From NCBI GenBank assembly GCA_034440635.1, contig JAOTON010001031.1, positions 930,001 to 994,000 on the forward strand: 64,000 bases of DNA, read 5' to 3'. The stretch comes from Lepas anatifera. Lineage: Eukaryota; Arthropoda; Thecostraca; Lepadidae. The translations under genes and the position numbers were made by a program. The notes below the pieces were generated by a model that had not been told where the DNA came from, did no database searches, and worked only from the letters and a program-made list of their open reading frames with translations. Shown one piece after another: positions 11,963-24,660 of this stretch (within the stretch, counting starts at the first letter, position 1; the number at the start of each line of letters is the position of its first letter).

Positions 11963-12978
11963 CACGTGCCCCACTGAGGGGGGCGAAATTCGCCCCCCAC
12001 CCTCCTGGTTTTCCCCAGATAACGCAAACACGAAGAGATGCAGAAAAACGAAACTTACGGTACCTTATTCCTGATCAATTTTACACATCTGACTAAATTT
12101 TTTGAGATAAGGTCATGTCAGGTCAAGGAGCTATTCAAGGTCAAATGACCCGACCTCAAAACCTAAAATCACGAGTTTGAAGCTGCGCCCAGAAAACATT
12201 AGTGAATCGATCAATTTGAAACTTTCACAGTATGATTAGGTCATTAGGGTCTCAAATCTGCTATCTCGGAATTTCGATATTGTTGACCTTAAGGTGGGGT
12301 AATTTTTTTGGTCACCCCATAATAAGTATATGGTGAAAAATACAATGGGATCTTTTTCAGTAAATACTGGATAGGTTAAGCTGAAAATCCTCAAACCGTC
12401 TATTTTTACTACGATCTTGACCATAAAGTTGAGCTTTAGAGCATCAGACCTCTCAAAGGTCATGTCAGGTCACAGGAGCATAGAGTAATTGTTTTGCCAA
12501 TAACTGCTCACTGAATTGAGAGAAAGCTCCTATTCTGCTTGCATTGTGCTTATATTGTCACGGGGAGTCGATTAATATGCAGCATGACCATACCAGGTCA
12601 CTCCGTGACCCTGACCTAGCTCGAGGTCAGGTCATTTTCAATATTTGACCTAAAAATGTCATATTATACATCATTCAATTCCCCGCGATGAGAGGAATGC
12701 AATGATGCATAAAGATTCGCTGTAGCTCCCCTGAGGACAGGTCAAGAGAGAGAAACGTACACTGCTCTGTTGTAAGTCTATGGAACCTTCTTAACCTATA
12801 CTGACCTCAATATTGACCTGATATGAAAATTCTTCGTATAAAATGTCTTTGTCTTGTCGAGAACTTTCGAACACCCCCGTAATTTTTATTTAGCTTTCGT
12901 GGAAAATGAGACACGGAGGGGGGCGAAAAACCCCCCTTAGCGAGCCGCGTCATGTCAGCGACCCCAGCGGGGCGCGTG
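11963..12978. mobile_element. TTAA-flanked inverted-repeat element, family A copy 2
   Basis: It is a second copy in the same orientation, only 166 bp after copy 1 and alignable end to end with it. It is bounded by TTAA at 11959-11962 and 12979-12982. The left terminus has drifted (CACGTGCCCCACTGAGG) while the right terminus matches copy 1. The interior is non-coding and AGGTCA-rich. Confidence 0.82.
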
Positions 12979-12982
12979 TTAA

Positions 12983-14884
12983 AAATGGTGTCTTGTTAAT
13001 TCGAATTTCTCACGTTTTGCTCCTTTCTCAGGATCTGTGTGGCTCAGGATTTTTCAATAAATATGACATAATGTAGATCAGGGGAAATTTCTTTAATGTT
13101 TTAGGATTGTTTCGATGAAAAAAACAGAACTGAGCACGAATGCTTCCAGCATGGGACTGTGCGTGTTTAAGACATGATGGCTATAGCGCAGAAGGTGTCT
13201 GTTCCTCACTACACACATATGAGATGAAAAATGTGTTCTGGATGACGACATTTTACAATTTAATGAAAAACAAAAATTTTCAATAATATTTTCAATTTCC
13301 ATTTTCGAAAACATTTTAGACAAAATCATTTTAACTAAGAAACATTTTCAATACCCCTGTCGCATTTTCAACCATTGGCGCAGCCAAAAATACTCTAGGG
13401 AAGGAGAACATGCCATGGTAATCAGATAAGTTAGATTGGCCTTCAATGGGGGATATATCAATGCATGAGAAATGGCTACCAAATCGGAGGAACAACCCAA
13501 ACGACCTCCTCCTACCTCCCTGTGTTCAAACTCTTCTTATTTTCTTTTTATTTCTAAGATCCCCCGACTGTAAGACTGGAACGACGATGTGAGACCATCC
13601 TTGAAATACATAGACCAAAGGGGTTAGTTGGAAGCGTGATAGAGTAAGCGCATTTTAAGACCCGCTAGTCGCGGGCCGCATCCAAGCTCCACCACGTTTT
13701 TGTCCGCACTTTGTGAGACCATCCAATGATCTGTTTGCAGACACACCAGGCAATTGTATTTAAAAAAAACATGGAGGAGGACCAAGTCACGGCAGGTTGG
13801 CATGATCTCACCCTTCACCGCCTGGTTTAATCGGATCCCTCCTCGTTTTTCACAAATGATTCCGAGCTGATTTAAATGAGACGCTCGTAAACTTGCGTGC
13901 ATATAGGATTATCAGTTTCGCAGTTTGTGACAAAAAGGTGACATTAGGTTAGGTTAGGTCACGAGTTATGACGCATTTTTAATCTTGTGTAATGATTCTG
14001 TACTTCTAAATGCGGCTAACAAAACCGGGTGTAATTGGCTTCTGAAGAGCTCGAGCATGTTTCTAAGCATCATTCAGAGCTCTTAAAATGAAAAATCCGA
14101 CCGGAGCTATCCATCTTCAGGTCAGGTCAATACCAGGGTCACCAGAGTTCACCGAAGTTCACGGTTTTTTAAATTGTTTTTGTCTGTAACTTGTAAGATG
14201 TCTATAACTTATTGATATAGTAATGAGTATGATCCAAGGATTCGAATGATATGCAACATGACTTCGAAAGGTCATCAGTTGAGCTTGACATAAGGTCAAA
14301 GTCATAGTATGATCTTACAAGGTCATGCCGCTTATCATTGAAATCTTTTGGTCGAGACAAACACATCAATGCCTTTTGTTTTTCCTAGTTTAATGGTTCC
14401 CGAGTTAGAACGGGTTTCCTCAATGGGTCCAAAACTGACCAATTTTGGCCCACTATGACATCACGAGTCAACAGATATGGTTCAAACTCGGCTCCAAATT
14501 AGAATACCAAATTGGAGACAAAACTGAAGGGCGCTTTCAGCGTCGTTTCAATCTTTCCGTATCACTTCCGGTGCCCCAGATCGTAGAGGCAGGGGTTCCG
14601 ATCGGACGCCCAGATGGTGGTGTGTATAAAAAGAGCCCAGGTGGGGCGGCGTTAAGAATTGAGTACTTGGGTACAAAGTGCTGCGACTATTATGATGCAA
14701 AAACGCGTGCAGTGTTGGAAATATGTGCAACATTTATGATCTGGTGTTCAAAACATCATACGCATCTTGCATACGCGTTGTAAGGCATGCATTTCTGTCA
14801 GTGTGCTTAATTAGGCACACCGTTCTAATCACTCACGAATGTATCCGGATGTAAATGCGGTTCTCTGGCGATGACGAAGATAGC
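12983..14884. other. No gene recognised
   Basis: No coding block is supported. AGGTCA hexamers cluster at about 13930-14340, suggesting an old relative of the neighbouring TTAA elements without clear ends. A short TTAGGTTAGGTTAGG run at about 13945 is too short to be called telomeric. Confidence 0.45.
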
Positions 14885-14888
14885 TTAA

Positions 14889-15802
14889 CACCCGCCTTGG
14901 AGGGGGTCTGGCACTAACGCACACTGGAGGGGGGCCTTGTAGGCCTCCCCTAAGATCTCGGAAACAAAGAGGCGTAGAAAAACGAAATTTAAGAGGTGGG
15001 TGGGGGTTATGGTGATCTACATCGTGATCAATTTTTATTGACCTAGGTCAATATCTTCAAGGTCAAACGAGGTCATAAAGGTCAAAAGTTGGCTATGCTG
15101 GGAACCGACCGGTAAATGCCGTGATTCTGAGGGAAAATGGCGGGAATAAGTTAAAGACGGACCAGGGTCATATAGAGAGGGTCTCAAGGAGCCTTTCCTT
15201 TAATTTTGGGGTCAAGGTCATTCAAGGTCATTGAGCTGTAAGGTCACAATATAGTATACTACTTATAATGTACACTTTGACTAACACTATAGCCACTGTT
15301 TCTTGGGAAATGAGGATTGACCTTTGAAAATGACCTTTGACCTTGCCCTTGACCTTGACCTTGGTATTGGGGTACCATATCGATGACGTCATAGCATAAT
15401 GTACGTCAGACCGGGTAACGTCATTTGACCGAAAGCACTGTGGTCAGTGACCTTGAAAGTGCAGATATGACCTTGACCTGTGACCTTTGACTTTGAACTT
15501 GACCTTCATGTGAGGTGACCGTGACATATAATCCCGGTTATATGGTGTTATGACGTCACCACTCGGTCTCCAATGCAAGCTAACTGGTCAGACCGCGCGA
15601 TTACGGCGATCTCAAAATGGAGGTCTGACTTTAAAAGCCTATAAGTCGAAAAATGTTCGGCAGATTTTCAAAAAAATTCAACACTCGACGCGCTATTAAA
15701 TTCTGTTTAATGTAGTAAAGTATCGTGTTTCGGCTACGAGCGGTTCTCAGGCCACCTTTGAAAAACAGGTGGGGGCCTCCGAGGCCCCCTCCAGTGCGCG
15801 TT
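14889..15802. mobile_element. TTAA-flanked element, family C, dense AGGTCA motifs
   Basis: It is bounded by TTAA at 14885-14888 and 15803-15806. Near the ends, AACGCACACTGGAGGGGGGCC and AACGCGCACTGGAGGGGGCC are inverted matches. The non-coding interior carries the densest cluster of AGGTCA half-sites in the window, including a perfect TGACCTTTGACCT at 15331-15343 and repeated TCAAGGTCA. Confidence 0.75.
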
Positions 15803-15806
15803 TTAA

Positions 15807-17869
<2,063 letters not shown>

Positions 17870-18102
17870 TGTTCAAGTGCAGCCACTGCACCAGAAGCTT
17901 CGCCACCCGGGACGGTCTCACCTACCACCTCAAAGTCCACCTGGGCGTGACCCGCTGCTTCCTCTGCGGCAAGGTGGCCAGCAAGGTGGCCAACCTGCGG
18001 GACCACCTGAAGACCGTCCACAAGCTGACCAACGAGGAGGTCCGCAAGGTGGTCCCGACCAGGATCAGCGCACAGGAAAAGTACGGGGGCGGCGGGCTCT
18101 AG
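17870..18102 (+). CDS. Alternative terminal exon 2 of a BTB-ZF-like gene (two C2H2 fingers)
   Basis: The exon begins after tcttctcctctacag in phase 1 (x|TG TTC AAG TGC) and ends at TAG 18100-18102. Finger 1 is C-X2-C-X12-H-X3-H; finger 2, starting CFLCGKVASKVANL, is C-X2-C-X12-H-X4-H; the tail is LTNEEVRKVVPTR. Of the five exons it is closest to exon 5 (both have CGKVA-K-VANLR and VPTR). The coding part is GC-rich compared with its AT-rich surroundings, consistent with selection on protein. Its expected role is sequence-specific DNA binding in the nucleus as one of several interchangeable C-termini. This is inferred from architecture; the partner BTB exon is not visible. Confidence 0.87.
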
Positions 18103-18571
18103 CGATACGGGTGACAATCTCGTGTGTTTCAGGTGGCGGTTGGACCGTGTGAGATATTGGGATCAAGTGGTGCTGGATTTGAACCTGACCAAGGGGGTTT
18201 TGAAGAACTTTTTGAAGCGTGCTGTTTGGGTTGTTCGTGCTCCATGTGTGCTGCTTGCTCAAATGCTGACGATGTTTCCAAGCATATGATAAGCTATGCT
18301 GTTCTTATTTGAGGCCAGATTTAAATTTCTGTTTAGTTACTTGTGAACGTCGTACGAGTTCAGAGCTCTTTTCCTATTAGATTTTTTCAAAGATGATGTT
18401 TCCCTTCCGAACCTCACGCTGTCCCCCAACGCCTCACCCATTCGTTGTTCATCGCGTCTACGAAGGCCATGACTTGTTTTTGCTAATCTCACCAAAGTAC
18501 ATCCTTAGAATAGCACTGTTCAGTACGTTATCTCGCTTTAAGCCCAATCTGGGATGGCAGAGAAGAGACAG
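18103..18571. other. Probable 3' UTR of exon 2 and following sequence
   Basis: No second coding block is supported. A further acceptor-like cgtgtgtttcag near 18120 leads into frames with no zinc-finger pattern. Confidence 0.4.
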
Positions 18572-18920
18572 CAATGGTGGATTCAAGGAGGAGCCAGCGG
18601 CATAGGCTCTGGAACTTTTTCCAAGTTGGGGGAGGGGCAAAAGTTGTTGCCACTGGTGGGGTCAAATATGATTCGGAAAAGATCCGGAATCGGCTCAAAA
18701 TTGGGGGAACTGTCCCCACTCCGAAAATTGTGGCAGCCACCCCCTTACCCTCTCCCCCGCCCGGTTCCTGCGCCTATGGCCAGGGGCCTCAAGCATCCCC
18801 CCACCTAAATGTCAGAGTGCCTATAGAAAGTGCATAACCGGAGGCTGATCCGAGGCCATGATGGGTGAGGCTCGAGACCTCTAGCCCCCCCCTCCGAATG
18901 ATGTCCTAGATCCGCCACTG
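18572..18920. mobile_element. hAT-type MITE with 8-bp target duplication
   Basis: The termini CAATGGTGGATTCAAGG and AGATCCGCCACTG are drifted inverted matches. The flanking octamers AGAGACAG (18564-18571) and AGAGAAAG (18921-18928) differ at one base. An interior part (about 18610-18760) resembles 20620-20760. It has no coding capacity. Confidence 0.75.
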
Positions 18921-19147
18921 AGAGAAAGTGTTTCACCTGAAAAATATTCTAGTGCTACACTTTGTTCGGTAAATAAGTTGGTCATTCCGTGGACAGCTTC
19001 AAAAGTTCCGGAAACTGGAGATAGTGTGATGCGATGCTTACCTGAAGCGTCTTAAAGGTGAAACCAAAATGTTGACTGGTTAGAAAAGTATGGGCATTTG
19101 CTGTTCCGTTTTACTTTGGCATAGTGTGTCATTCTGTGTCTCACCAG

Positions 19148-19275
19148 TGTCAATCTGCGGGAAGTGTCTCATTCGTGTCAAACTGCACGTGAAGTTTCCA
19201 TCAATCACTCAGAAAAGTGTTAAGCGAGCTACACCTATAGTCCTACTTGATTTCCGCTCGCCAGAATGTGCTTGA
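19148..19275 (+). pseudogene. Possible decayed zinc-finger terminal exon
   Basis: An acceptor-like gtgtctcaccag (AG at 19146-19147) is followed, in the same phase as the intact exons, by a frame starting SICGKC and containing ITQKSVKRATP before TGA 19273-19275. The last segment aligns without gaps to LTNEEVRKVVP of exon 2 with conservative changes, and CGK plus a following L-H pair occupy finger-2 positions. Finger 1 and one metal-binding histidine are missing. I infer a broken copy of the exon family, or a very divergent end. Chance similarity remains possible because the match is short. An AATAAA at 19511-19516 follows. Confidence 0.35.
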
Positions 19276-19510
19276 ATAGTGTTTTTTTTAGATGCGTTAA
19301 GAAGTCATTGGAGATAGAGTGCGATGCTGCCCTGCTGGACTCCGCCTTTGCTAGCTGACAGCAACGGGAAAAGTAATGCTTTGAAGTTCACAGGCTCCCA
19401 GAAGCATCGCTAGCTGATTTGTCCTATTTGGATGTGTGTGCGGGTTGATATTTTGTTCTTTGCTCGTGTATTGATTGGTTTACTTTTTGTGGTTCACTGT
19501 TGACCGTGTA

Positions 19511-19516
19511 AATAAA
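19511..19516 (+). terminator. Candidate poly(A) signal
   Basis: A canonical AATAAA followed by a T/G-rich stretch (attttttggggt). It could end transcripts using exon 2 (about 1.4 kb after its stop) or the decayed exon at 19148-19275 (about 235 bases after its stop). Confidence 0.4.
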
Positions 19517-19836
19517 CGATTTTTTGGGGTAAAACGTCTTTGATCTGCGTCTGGGCCAATATCTGATGAAAGAAGACGTTTAAACCGTTAAAAATTGTGA
19601 GCATAGTGCTGTTTCAGGCATATAGCATCCTGGGCTGCATATAAAAACACCCATGCATATTATTGCTCGATAAAATTGTTGTGAAGTACGACACAGGTGT
19701 TGTTGTTCTGATTGGTAATTACTCATTGTGTGCAGCTTGCTTACAGAAATATCGCCATAGAAAACATTGTACTAAAGTTTGGAGAGTAGTTGAAATGAGG
19801 ACCTTCTCACTGAGCATGGAAATAGTTTTTTTGTGG

Positions 19837-20013
19837 GGGGAGGGGGCTTTTCGACGCACCAACTGCCAGGGTCATATGGCGTCGCCAACTCTTTCCCTGT
19901 TGGAAGGGTTTCTCGGGAGCCAGCTTGCTCCTTGTTCAGGGAAGCCGCCGGGCCTTGAACCGGGTCGGCTGCGTGGAAATCAGCTGCGCTGACCACTCCA
20001 CTACCGCGCCCCC
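19837..20013 (-). mobile_element. tRNA-derived SINE, family 1, copy 1
   Basis: Read on the minus strand it starts with a GGCGCGGTAGTGGAGTGGTC promoter-like head and has a GGTTCAAGGCC B-box. It then shows the shared 'ttccctgaacaaggagcaagctgg' type body. Two more copies are at 25291-25482 and 36204-36382. Imperfect target duplications (gaaatagttttt / gaaataattgtt) flank it. Confidence 0.75.
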
Positions 20014-20461
20014 TAGAAATAATTGTTCGGAGCGCTTTCAGTTCTGTTATATGAACTGATCTTTATCCAGTGTACTGAAGGTTGGAAACGCTGCTATTGG
20101 AGGCTCCTCTATAACTTGTGACTATTTAGTGCTAATTCTTTTTGCCCCTTTTATAGGATCCCGATGTTGGTCCCGGCCGGGATTTCACCGGGACCAACTG
20201 GCCATGCGCTGGGACTTTGCTTGGACCGCAGGGTATCGAATGGCTGTGATCGATACAAGCAGTACACATATGGACTTGAATGGCACGTTCAAATTTGATT
20301 GAAATGCTCTCATAAATTCCAACAGTAGTGCATGGATTTAAATTCTTACAAGCTTCATGCAGCGTGATACGAGTATGGTTTTTGGAGTGGTAGGCTCAAT
20401 AAAGGACTTGTCACGGAGACTCCAACCCACCATTCGAATGACCAACTCCCGCAATGGCGGG

Positions 20462-20595
20462 TTAATTTAGAAGCCAAAGTTTAACGTCCCACAAAACACA
20501 GGGACGGCCGCCCCGCTCAGGTCACCCTCTCACCAGTCAGTTTATGTCAGACAAATATTGAGCGCCGGAGGGTCTCAGGGGAATCAATTCCGAAC
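20462..20595. repeat. Dispersed repeat shared with 6250-6375
   Basis: It aligns in the same orientation with 6250-6375 through the 'gacggccgccccgctcaggtcac' core and its flanks. The class is unknown. Confidence 0.7.
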
Positions 20596-20771
20596 CAAAA
20601 GCGCAGAAACATTTTTCAAATTCGGAGGGGGCAAAATATGTCAATGCTGGTGGGGTCAAACATGATTCAGCACATCACTCGATTTGTTAACAGAAAAGGT
20701 CCAGAAACCACTCAAAGTGGGGGGCCTGTCCCCCTAGTCCGAAAGTTGGAGGCAGCCGCTCCCCTGCCCCA

Positions 20772-21062
20772 TTGGCGGACGCAGGGGGCCATTCCGGTCA
20801 TACCCGCCAAAGCGCTGGAGGGGCGGCCAAAATATATTCCCCCAAAGGCCGGAGAAATTAAAAAAGGTATTTACACTAGGTCTGTAGAGCAAAAACATAT
20901 TCGCTCCCAACCCCCGCCCCCCAGGAGAGTGATCTTGTACTTTGAGAGGTAGCTTATTCTAGGCCTGTCGAGCACCCAAATTGCACCCCTCTCCCCCAGG
21001 AGGAGAGGCAGACATGGGTTTGCCTCCCCCAAAAAAAACTCGTGTCTCTGCCCGCCCCTGCC
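20772..21062. mobile_element. MITE related to 61277-61495
   Basis: It starts TTGGCGGACGCAGGGGGCC and shares in inverted order the blocks of the 61.3-kb element: the 'ggaatggcc / ggccattcc' segment, 'agcgctggaggg', 'ctaggtctgtagagcaaaaa' and 'gaggcagacatgggtttg'. The right end is less well preserved. Open frames are not supported as genes. Confidence 0.65.
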
Positions 21063-21284
21063 TGCCCCCCCTGTTCCTTCGCCTATGTCCCGAAACTTCA
21101 TCCGTATTATCAATGCATATTGCTGAGCAGCATATACGCCGCGGCGTCCCGCCCCCGTTCTGATAGGACCACGTTATATATGGGTTCAGGTCACGTCATT
21201 ATTATTTCGGTATTTTGATATTTTTGTACAATTGCCAGTTTTCAGTTTATCCCTGTCTCTCAGAAACTCGCTACTTTTTATTTA

Positions 21285-21340
<56 letters not shown>

Positions 21341-21347
21341 CTCTCCC
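21285..21347. repeat. (TC)n microsatellite upstream of ZF exon 3
   Basis: About 60 bp of TC repeats with two interruptions, on the coding strand about 110 bp before the acceptor of exon 3. It may extend the polypyrimidine environment of that splice site. Confidence 0.95.
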
Positions 21348-21459
21348 CTAGACCTGCTTTATCCCACCCTTATGATAAAGACGTAACCCAACCCTCTCTT
21401 GTTCACGTATGTCTACATTGTAGAGTAACTCACGGACCCATTATCCCCTCTGTCTCCAG

Positions 21460-22358
21460 GCCAGCATAAATGTCATCAATGCGGAAGGATGTTTACCTGC
21501 CAAGAACTCCTCTTCCAACACTTCAAGATCCACTCTAACAGCGCTCGCTGTAACTTCTGCGGCAAGGTCTTCCGTCAGGTGTTCCACCTACGGGAGCACC
21601 TACGGATGGTGCATCAGCTGAGCACGGAGCGAGTGCGGCAGATAGTTAGTTCCCACCAGGAGGTACTTCCAGTCGATGGAGAGGAATATGTAGACGGGCA
21701 CAGATCATGGGACTGGATAGATAGTTCCCATCAGGAGGTACTTCCAGTCGATGGAGAGGAATATGTAGACGGGCACAGATCATGGGACTGGATAGATAGT
21801 TCCCATCAGGAGGTACTTCCAGTCGATGGAGAGGAATATGTAGACGGGCACAGATCATGGGACTGGATAGATAGTTCCCATCAGGAGGTACTTCCAGTCG
21901 ATGGAGAGGAATATGTAGACGGGCACAGATCATGGGACTGGATAGATAGTTCCCATCAGGAGGTACTTCCAGTCGATGGAGAGGAATATGTAGACGGGCA
22001 CAGATCATGGGACTGGATAGATAGTTCCCACCAGGAGGTACTTCCAGTCGATGGAGAGGAATATGTAGACGGGCACAGATCATGGGACTGGATAGATAGT
22101 TCCCACCAGGAGGTACTTCCAGTCGATGGAGAGGAATATGTAGACGGGTTTCAACTAGGAGGTGGATGCGATGGAGAGGAACACTCAGATGAACTTCGTC
22201 TGCGGAATCGGAAGAATGCTGTGCACGGTCGGGTTCAGTCAGCTAAGCACAGGCGTTTTATGAGGAGTTTAAGCATATTTTACCTTCTTTTGGAGCGGGA
22301 GAAGTGGCAGCCATGGAAAGGTTCGGACAGACCTGGCTTATACGCCAGTTTGGGGTGA
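21460..22358 (+). CDS. Alternative terminal exon 3 of a BTB-ZF-like gene, with in-frame 25-residue repeats
   Basis: The exon starts after cccctctgtctccag in phase 1 (x|GC CAG CAT AAA TGT; exon 1 shares the first bases GCCAG). It ends at TGA 22356-22358. Finger 1 (CHQC...H-FKI-H) and finger 2 (CNFCGKVFRQVF...H-LRMV-H) keep all zinc ligands, followed by LSTERVRQIV. The normal short tail is then replaced by a 75-bp unit at 21648-22148: six full copies plus a 51-bp partial, each encoding SSHQEVLPVDGEEYVDG and HRSWDWID. About 70 non-repeat residues follow. The repeats keep frame and lack stops, and the copies are almost identical. Either the protein has a long acidic repetitive tail or recent slippage expanded the exon. 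The finger part is strongly supported; the tail is supported only by its open frame. Confidence 0.82.
21648..22148 (+). repeat. 75-bp tandem repeat inside ZF exon 3
   Basis: Unit starts fall at 21648, 21723, 21798, 21873, 21948, 22023 and 22098 (the last truncated). Copies differ mainly at one codon (ccc-acc versus ccc-atc). The reverse strand is also open across it, a side effect of a 75-bp period divisible by three. Confidence 0.97.
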
Positions 22359-22446
22359 CGGCGATGGCAGGTGGGTGAGTGCATCGCTATACACAGTAAA
22401 GAATTTGATGGGTTTCGGAGTGCTGCGGCGAGGAGCATGATTATAA

Positions 22447-22686
22447 GTTGACAAGGTGTATACTGACCTGTCTCCTCGAATCCTGGATGTAAAATACTGT
22501 TAGGTTATATATTCGGACACAACCTTTTATCAGAATCAGGTAGCTCAAATCACAATTCGAGTTCTATGACTGAGAATTTGTGATTTGGCCTACCTGATTC
22601 TGATGAAGGGCTGTGCCCGAATATATAGTCTAAGTGTATTTTACATCCAGGATTCGAAGACAGGGCAATACGCACCTTGTCAACAC
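22447..22686. repeat. Near-perfect foldback element, about 115-bp arms
   Basis: The left arm (22447-22559) and right arm (22570-22686) are inverted copies with about 10 bp of loop: gttgacaaggtg outermost, then gaatcctggatgtaaaata, atatattcgg and atcagaatcaggta. It starts 89 bp after the stop of zinc-finger exon 3, so it would lie in that isoform's 3' UTR. It could be a MITE, and as RNA a long hairpin. Confidence 0.85.
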
Positions 22687-22858
22687 TGTACAGAATGCTA
22701 AATTCTGCATACGATAGACAACGATGGATGGGTTGATGGGCGCTGCTTTCCCCGTGTAAAAGAGGGAAGTGGGCTTTCTTTTGACACAAGGACTGTGGGG
22801 GACCAGTGTTGGGCCTGTAGCACCATTGAGTTTTGTTGTGCACATTGTACCTGTTGAG

Positions 22859-22864
22859 ATTAAA
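22859..22864 (+). terminator. Weak candidate poly(A) signal for exon 3 isoform
   Basis: ATTAAA lies about 500 bases after the exon 3 stop and beyond the foldback. It is a common variant signal, so it is weak evidence by itself. Confidence 0.25.
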
Positions 22865-22869
22865 GCTGC

Positions 22870-23455
22870 TCGCTTGTGAGACTGTGTTTGCGCAATTCAA
22901 TGTGCATTTGATATTTCTCAGCTTTTCTTGAAATCAGAGCTAAGTGGCTAGCTAAATTCTGTTCAATTTTCTACAGCTACTTATGTGGAAACAGAAATTA
23001 CGTCATTAGCATAAGGCCCAGAAGGCAGCAGCTCCCTGTTATACATCCATATTTGATGAGGTTTAATGTCCTCCACTTTCTCTTTTTGTAGTGTTTTGAT
23101 GTTTGCCGTTATTGCTGCAAATATCCCTGCAGTTTTCGGGATATTTTCTATCTTAATTCTAAAGTTGTTTGGGCCTGAGCTTCCGTTGTTGTGTTGAAGC
23201 AGGCCGCTATTTTTTATTCATGCGCTTATTGCTACGTTGTGCATTCGCACAAAGGTGGGGCATCAGCGTGAATGTGACACAATTTGAGTTTTGGACTGAG
23301 CATCAACCTCATAGAGCATGCCTATAGACCCCTGTCTTCAAATTTGGCTCACCACGAGCGCCCCCGGACACCGCGCAGGGTCACCCGGCCCGGTGGAGGG
23401 GGGGGGGCGAAAGGGAAGTCAGCGCCGGAGCTCACGCAGCCCATACCGCTCCTAA
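22870..23455. other. No gene recognised
   Basis: No coding block is seen. A good acceptor-like tctttttgtag near 23090 leads immediately into a stop in phase 1. Confidence 0.45.
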
Positions 23456-24660
23456 ACACGGACGTCACGCTACAAACAGAGTAACGTCACGCTGCAGAGC
23501 AACGCCACGCTACGTGCAGAGTACTGTCACGCTACATACAGAGAAACGTCACACTACAGAGTAACGCCACGCTACATGCAGAGTAATATCACGCTATATA
23601 CAGAGTAACATCACGCTAAAACCAGAATAACGTCACTATAAATACAGAGTAACGTCGCTCTACAAAGTAACCCCACCCTACCCGCAGAGTAACATCACGC
23701 TACATACAGAGTAACGTCACTCTACAGGCAGAATAACGTAACGATACATAATTTCACGCTACAAACAGTAACGTCACGATACATACAGAGTAACATCACA
23801 CTACAAAAAGAGCAACATCACGCTACAACACACTAGCATTACGCTACGTATAGAGTAACTTTATGCTGCAGAGTGACGTCACGCTACAAACAGAGCAACA
23901 TCACGCTACAAACGAGGTAGCATCACGCTACAGAGTAACCTCACTCTAGAAACAGAGTAAAATCACGATACATGCAGGAAAACATCCCGCTACAAATAAA
24001 GTAACGTCACGCAACAAAGATGCTGGACTTTTTGGTGACTCAAATTTTCTTCAGATGACTCAACTCAGAGTCACAGCTAAGAAGCTGGCTTTGATTCTGA
24101 CTCGACTCGCTGTATTGACAATGGTGGATCCCAACTCAGCCCATATTTTTATTAGCAAGGTCATAACTAAAGCAATAAGTGAGGTTTCCAATGCAAATAA
24201 CAGGCGCCAATATTATAACATATGATATTTTGAGGGACAATTTCTGTTCCAATACATTCTGAACTATTTAAACTTAAAAATACTACACCAGACGTTGACA
24301 GATATAGGGTATATTACATCACGCTAAAAACATGGTAACGTCACGCTACATATGGAGTGATTTTACGCTACATAAAGCGTAACGTCGCGCTACAAATAGC
24401 GTAACGTCACACTACAAATAACGGAATATCACGCACCATACAGAGTAACATAGCGCTACATGCAGAGTTGCACCACAATACAAATAGAGTGGCATCACGC
24501 TACAGAGTAACGTCACGGTAGAAACAGAGTAGTCTCACATTAGAAAACGAGTAACGTAACGCTACAAACAGAGTAACGTCACACTACAAACAGAATAACG
24601 TCACGCTAGAAGGAGAGTAACGTAATGCTACAAACAGGGTAACATCACACTGCTGACAGG
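23456..24660. repeat. About 22-bp tandem array rich in ACGTCA, interrupted
   Basis: The unit is approximately AGAGTAACGTCACGCTACAAAC, variable in length. It runs from 23456 to about 24010 and from about 24310 to 24660, with a non-repetitive insert of about 300 bp between. TAACGTCA resembles a CREB/ATF half-site, though nothing shows that it is used. Confidence 0.9.

Noticed and set aside
13940..13965. TTAGG repeats as telomere remnant
   Set aside because: Only about three units, within AGGTCA-rich transposon debris; too short to interpret.
21646..22083. Minus-strand repeat protein opposite zinc-finger exon 3
   Set aside because: It is the shadow of the 75-bp in-frame repeat; the plus strand has the fingers and the acceptor.
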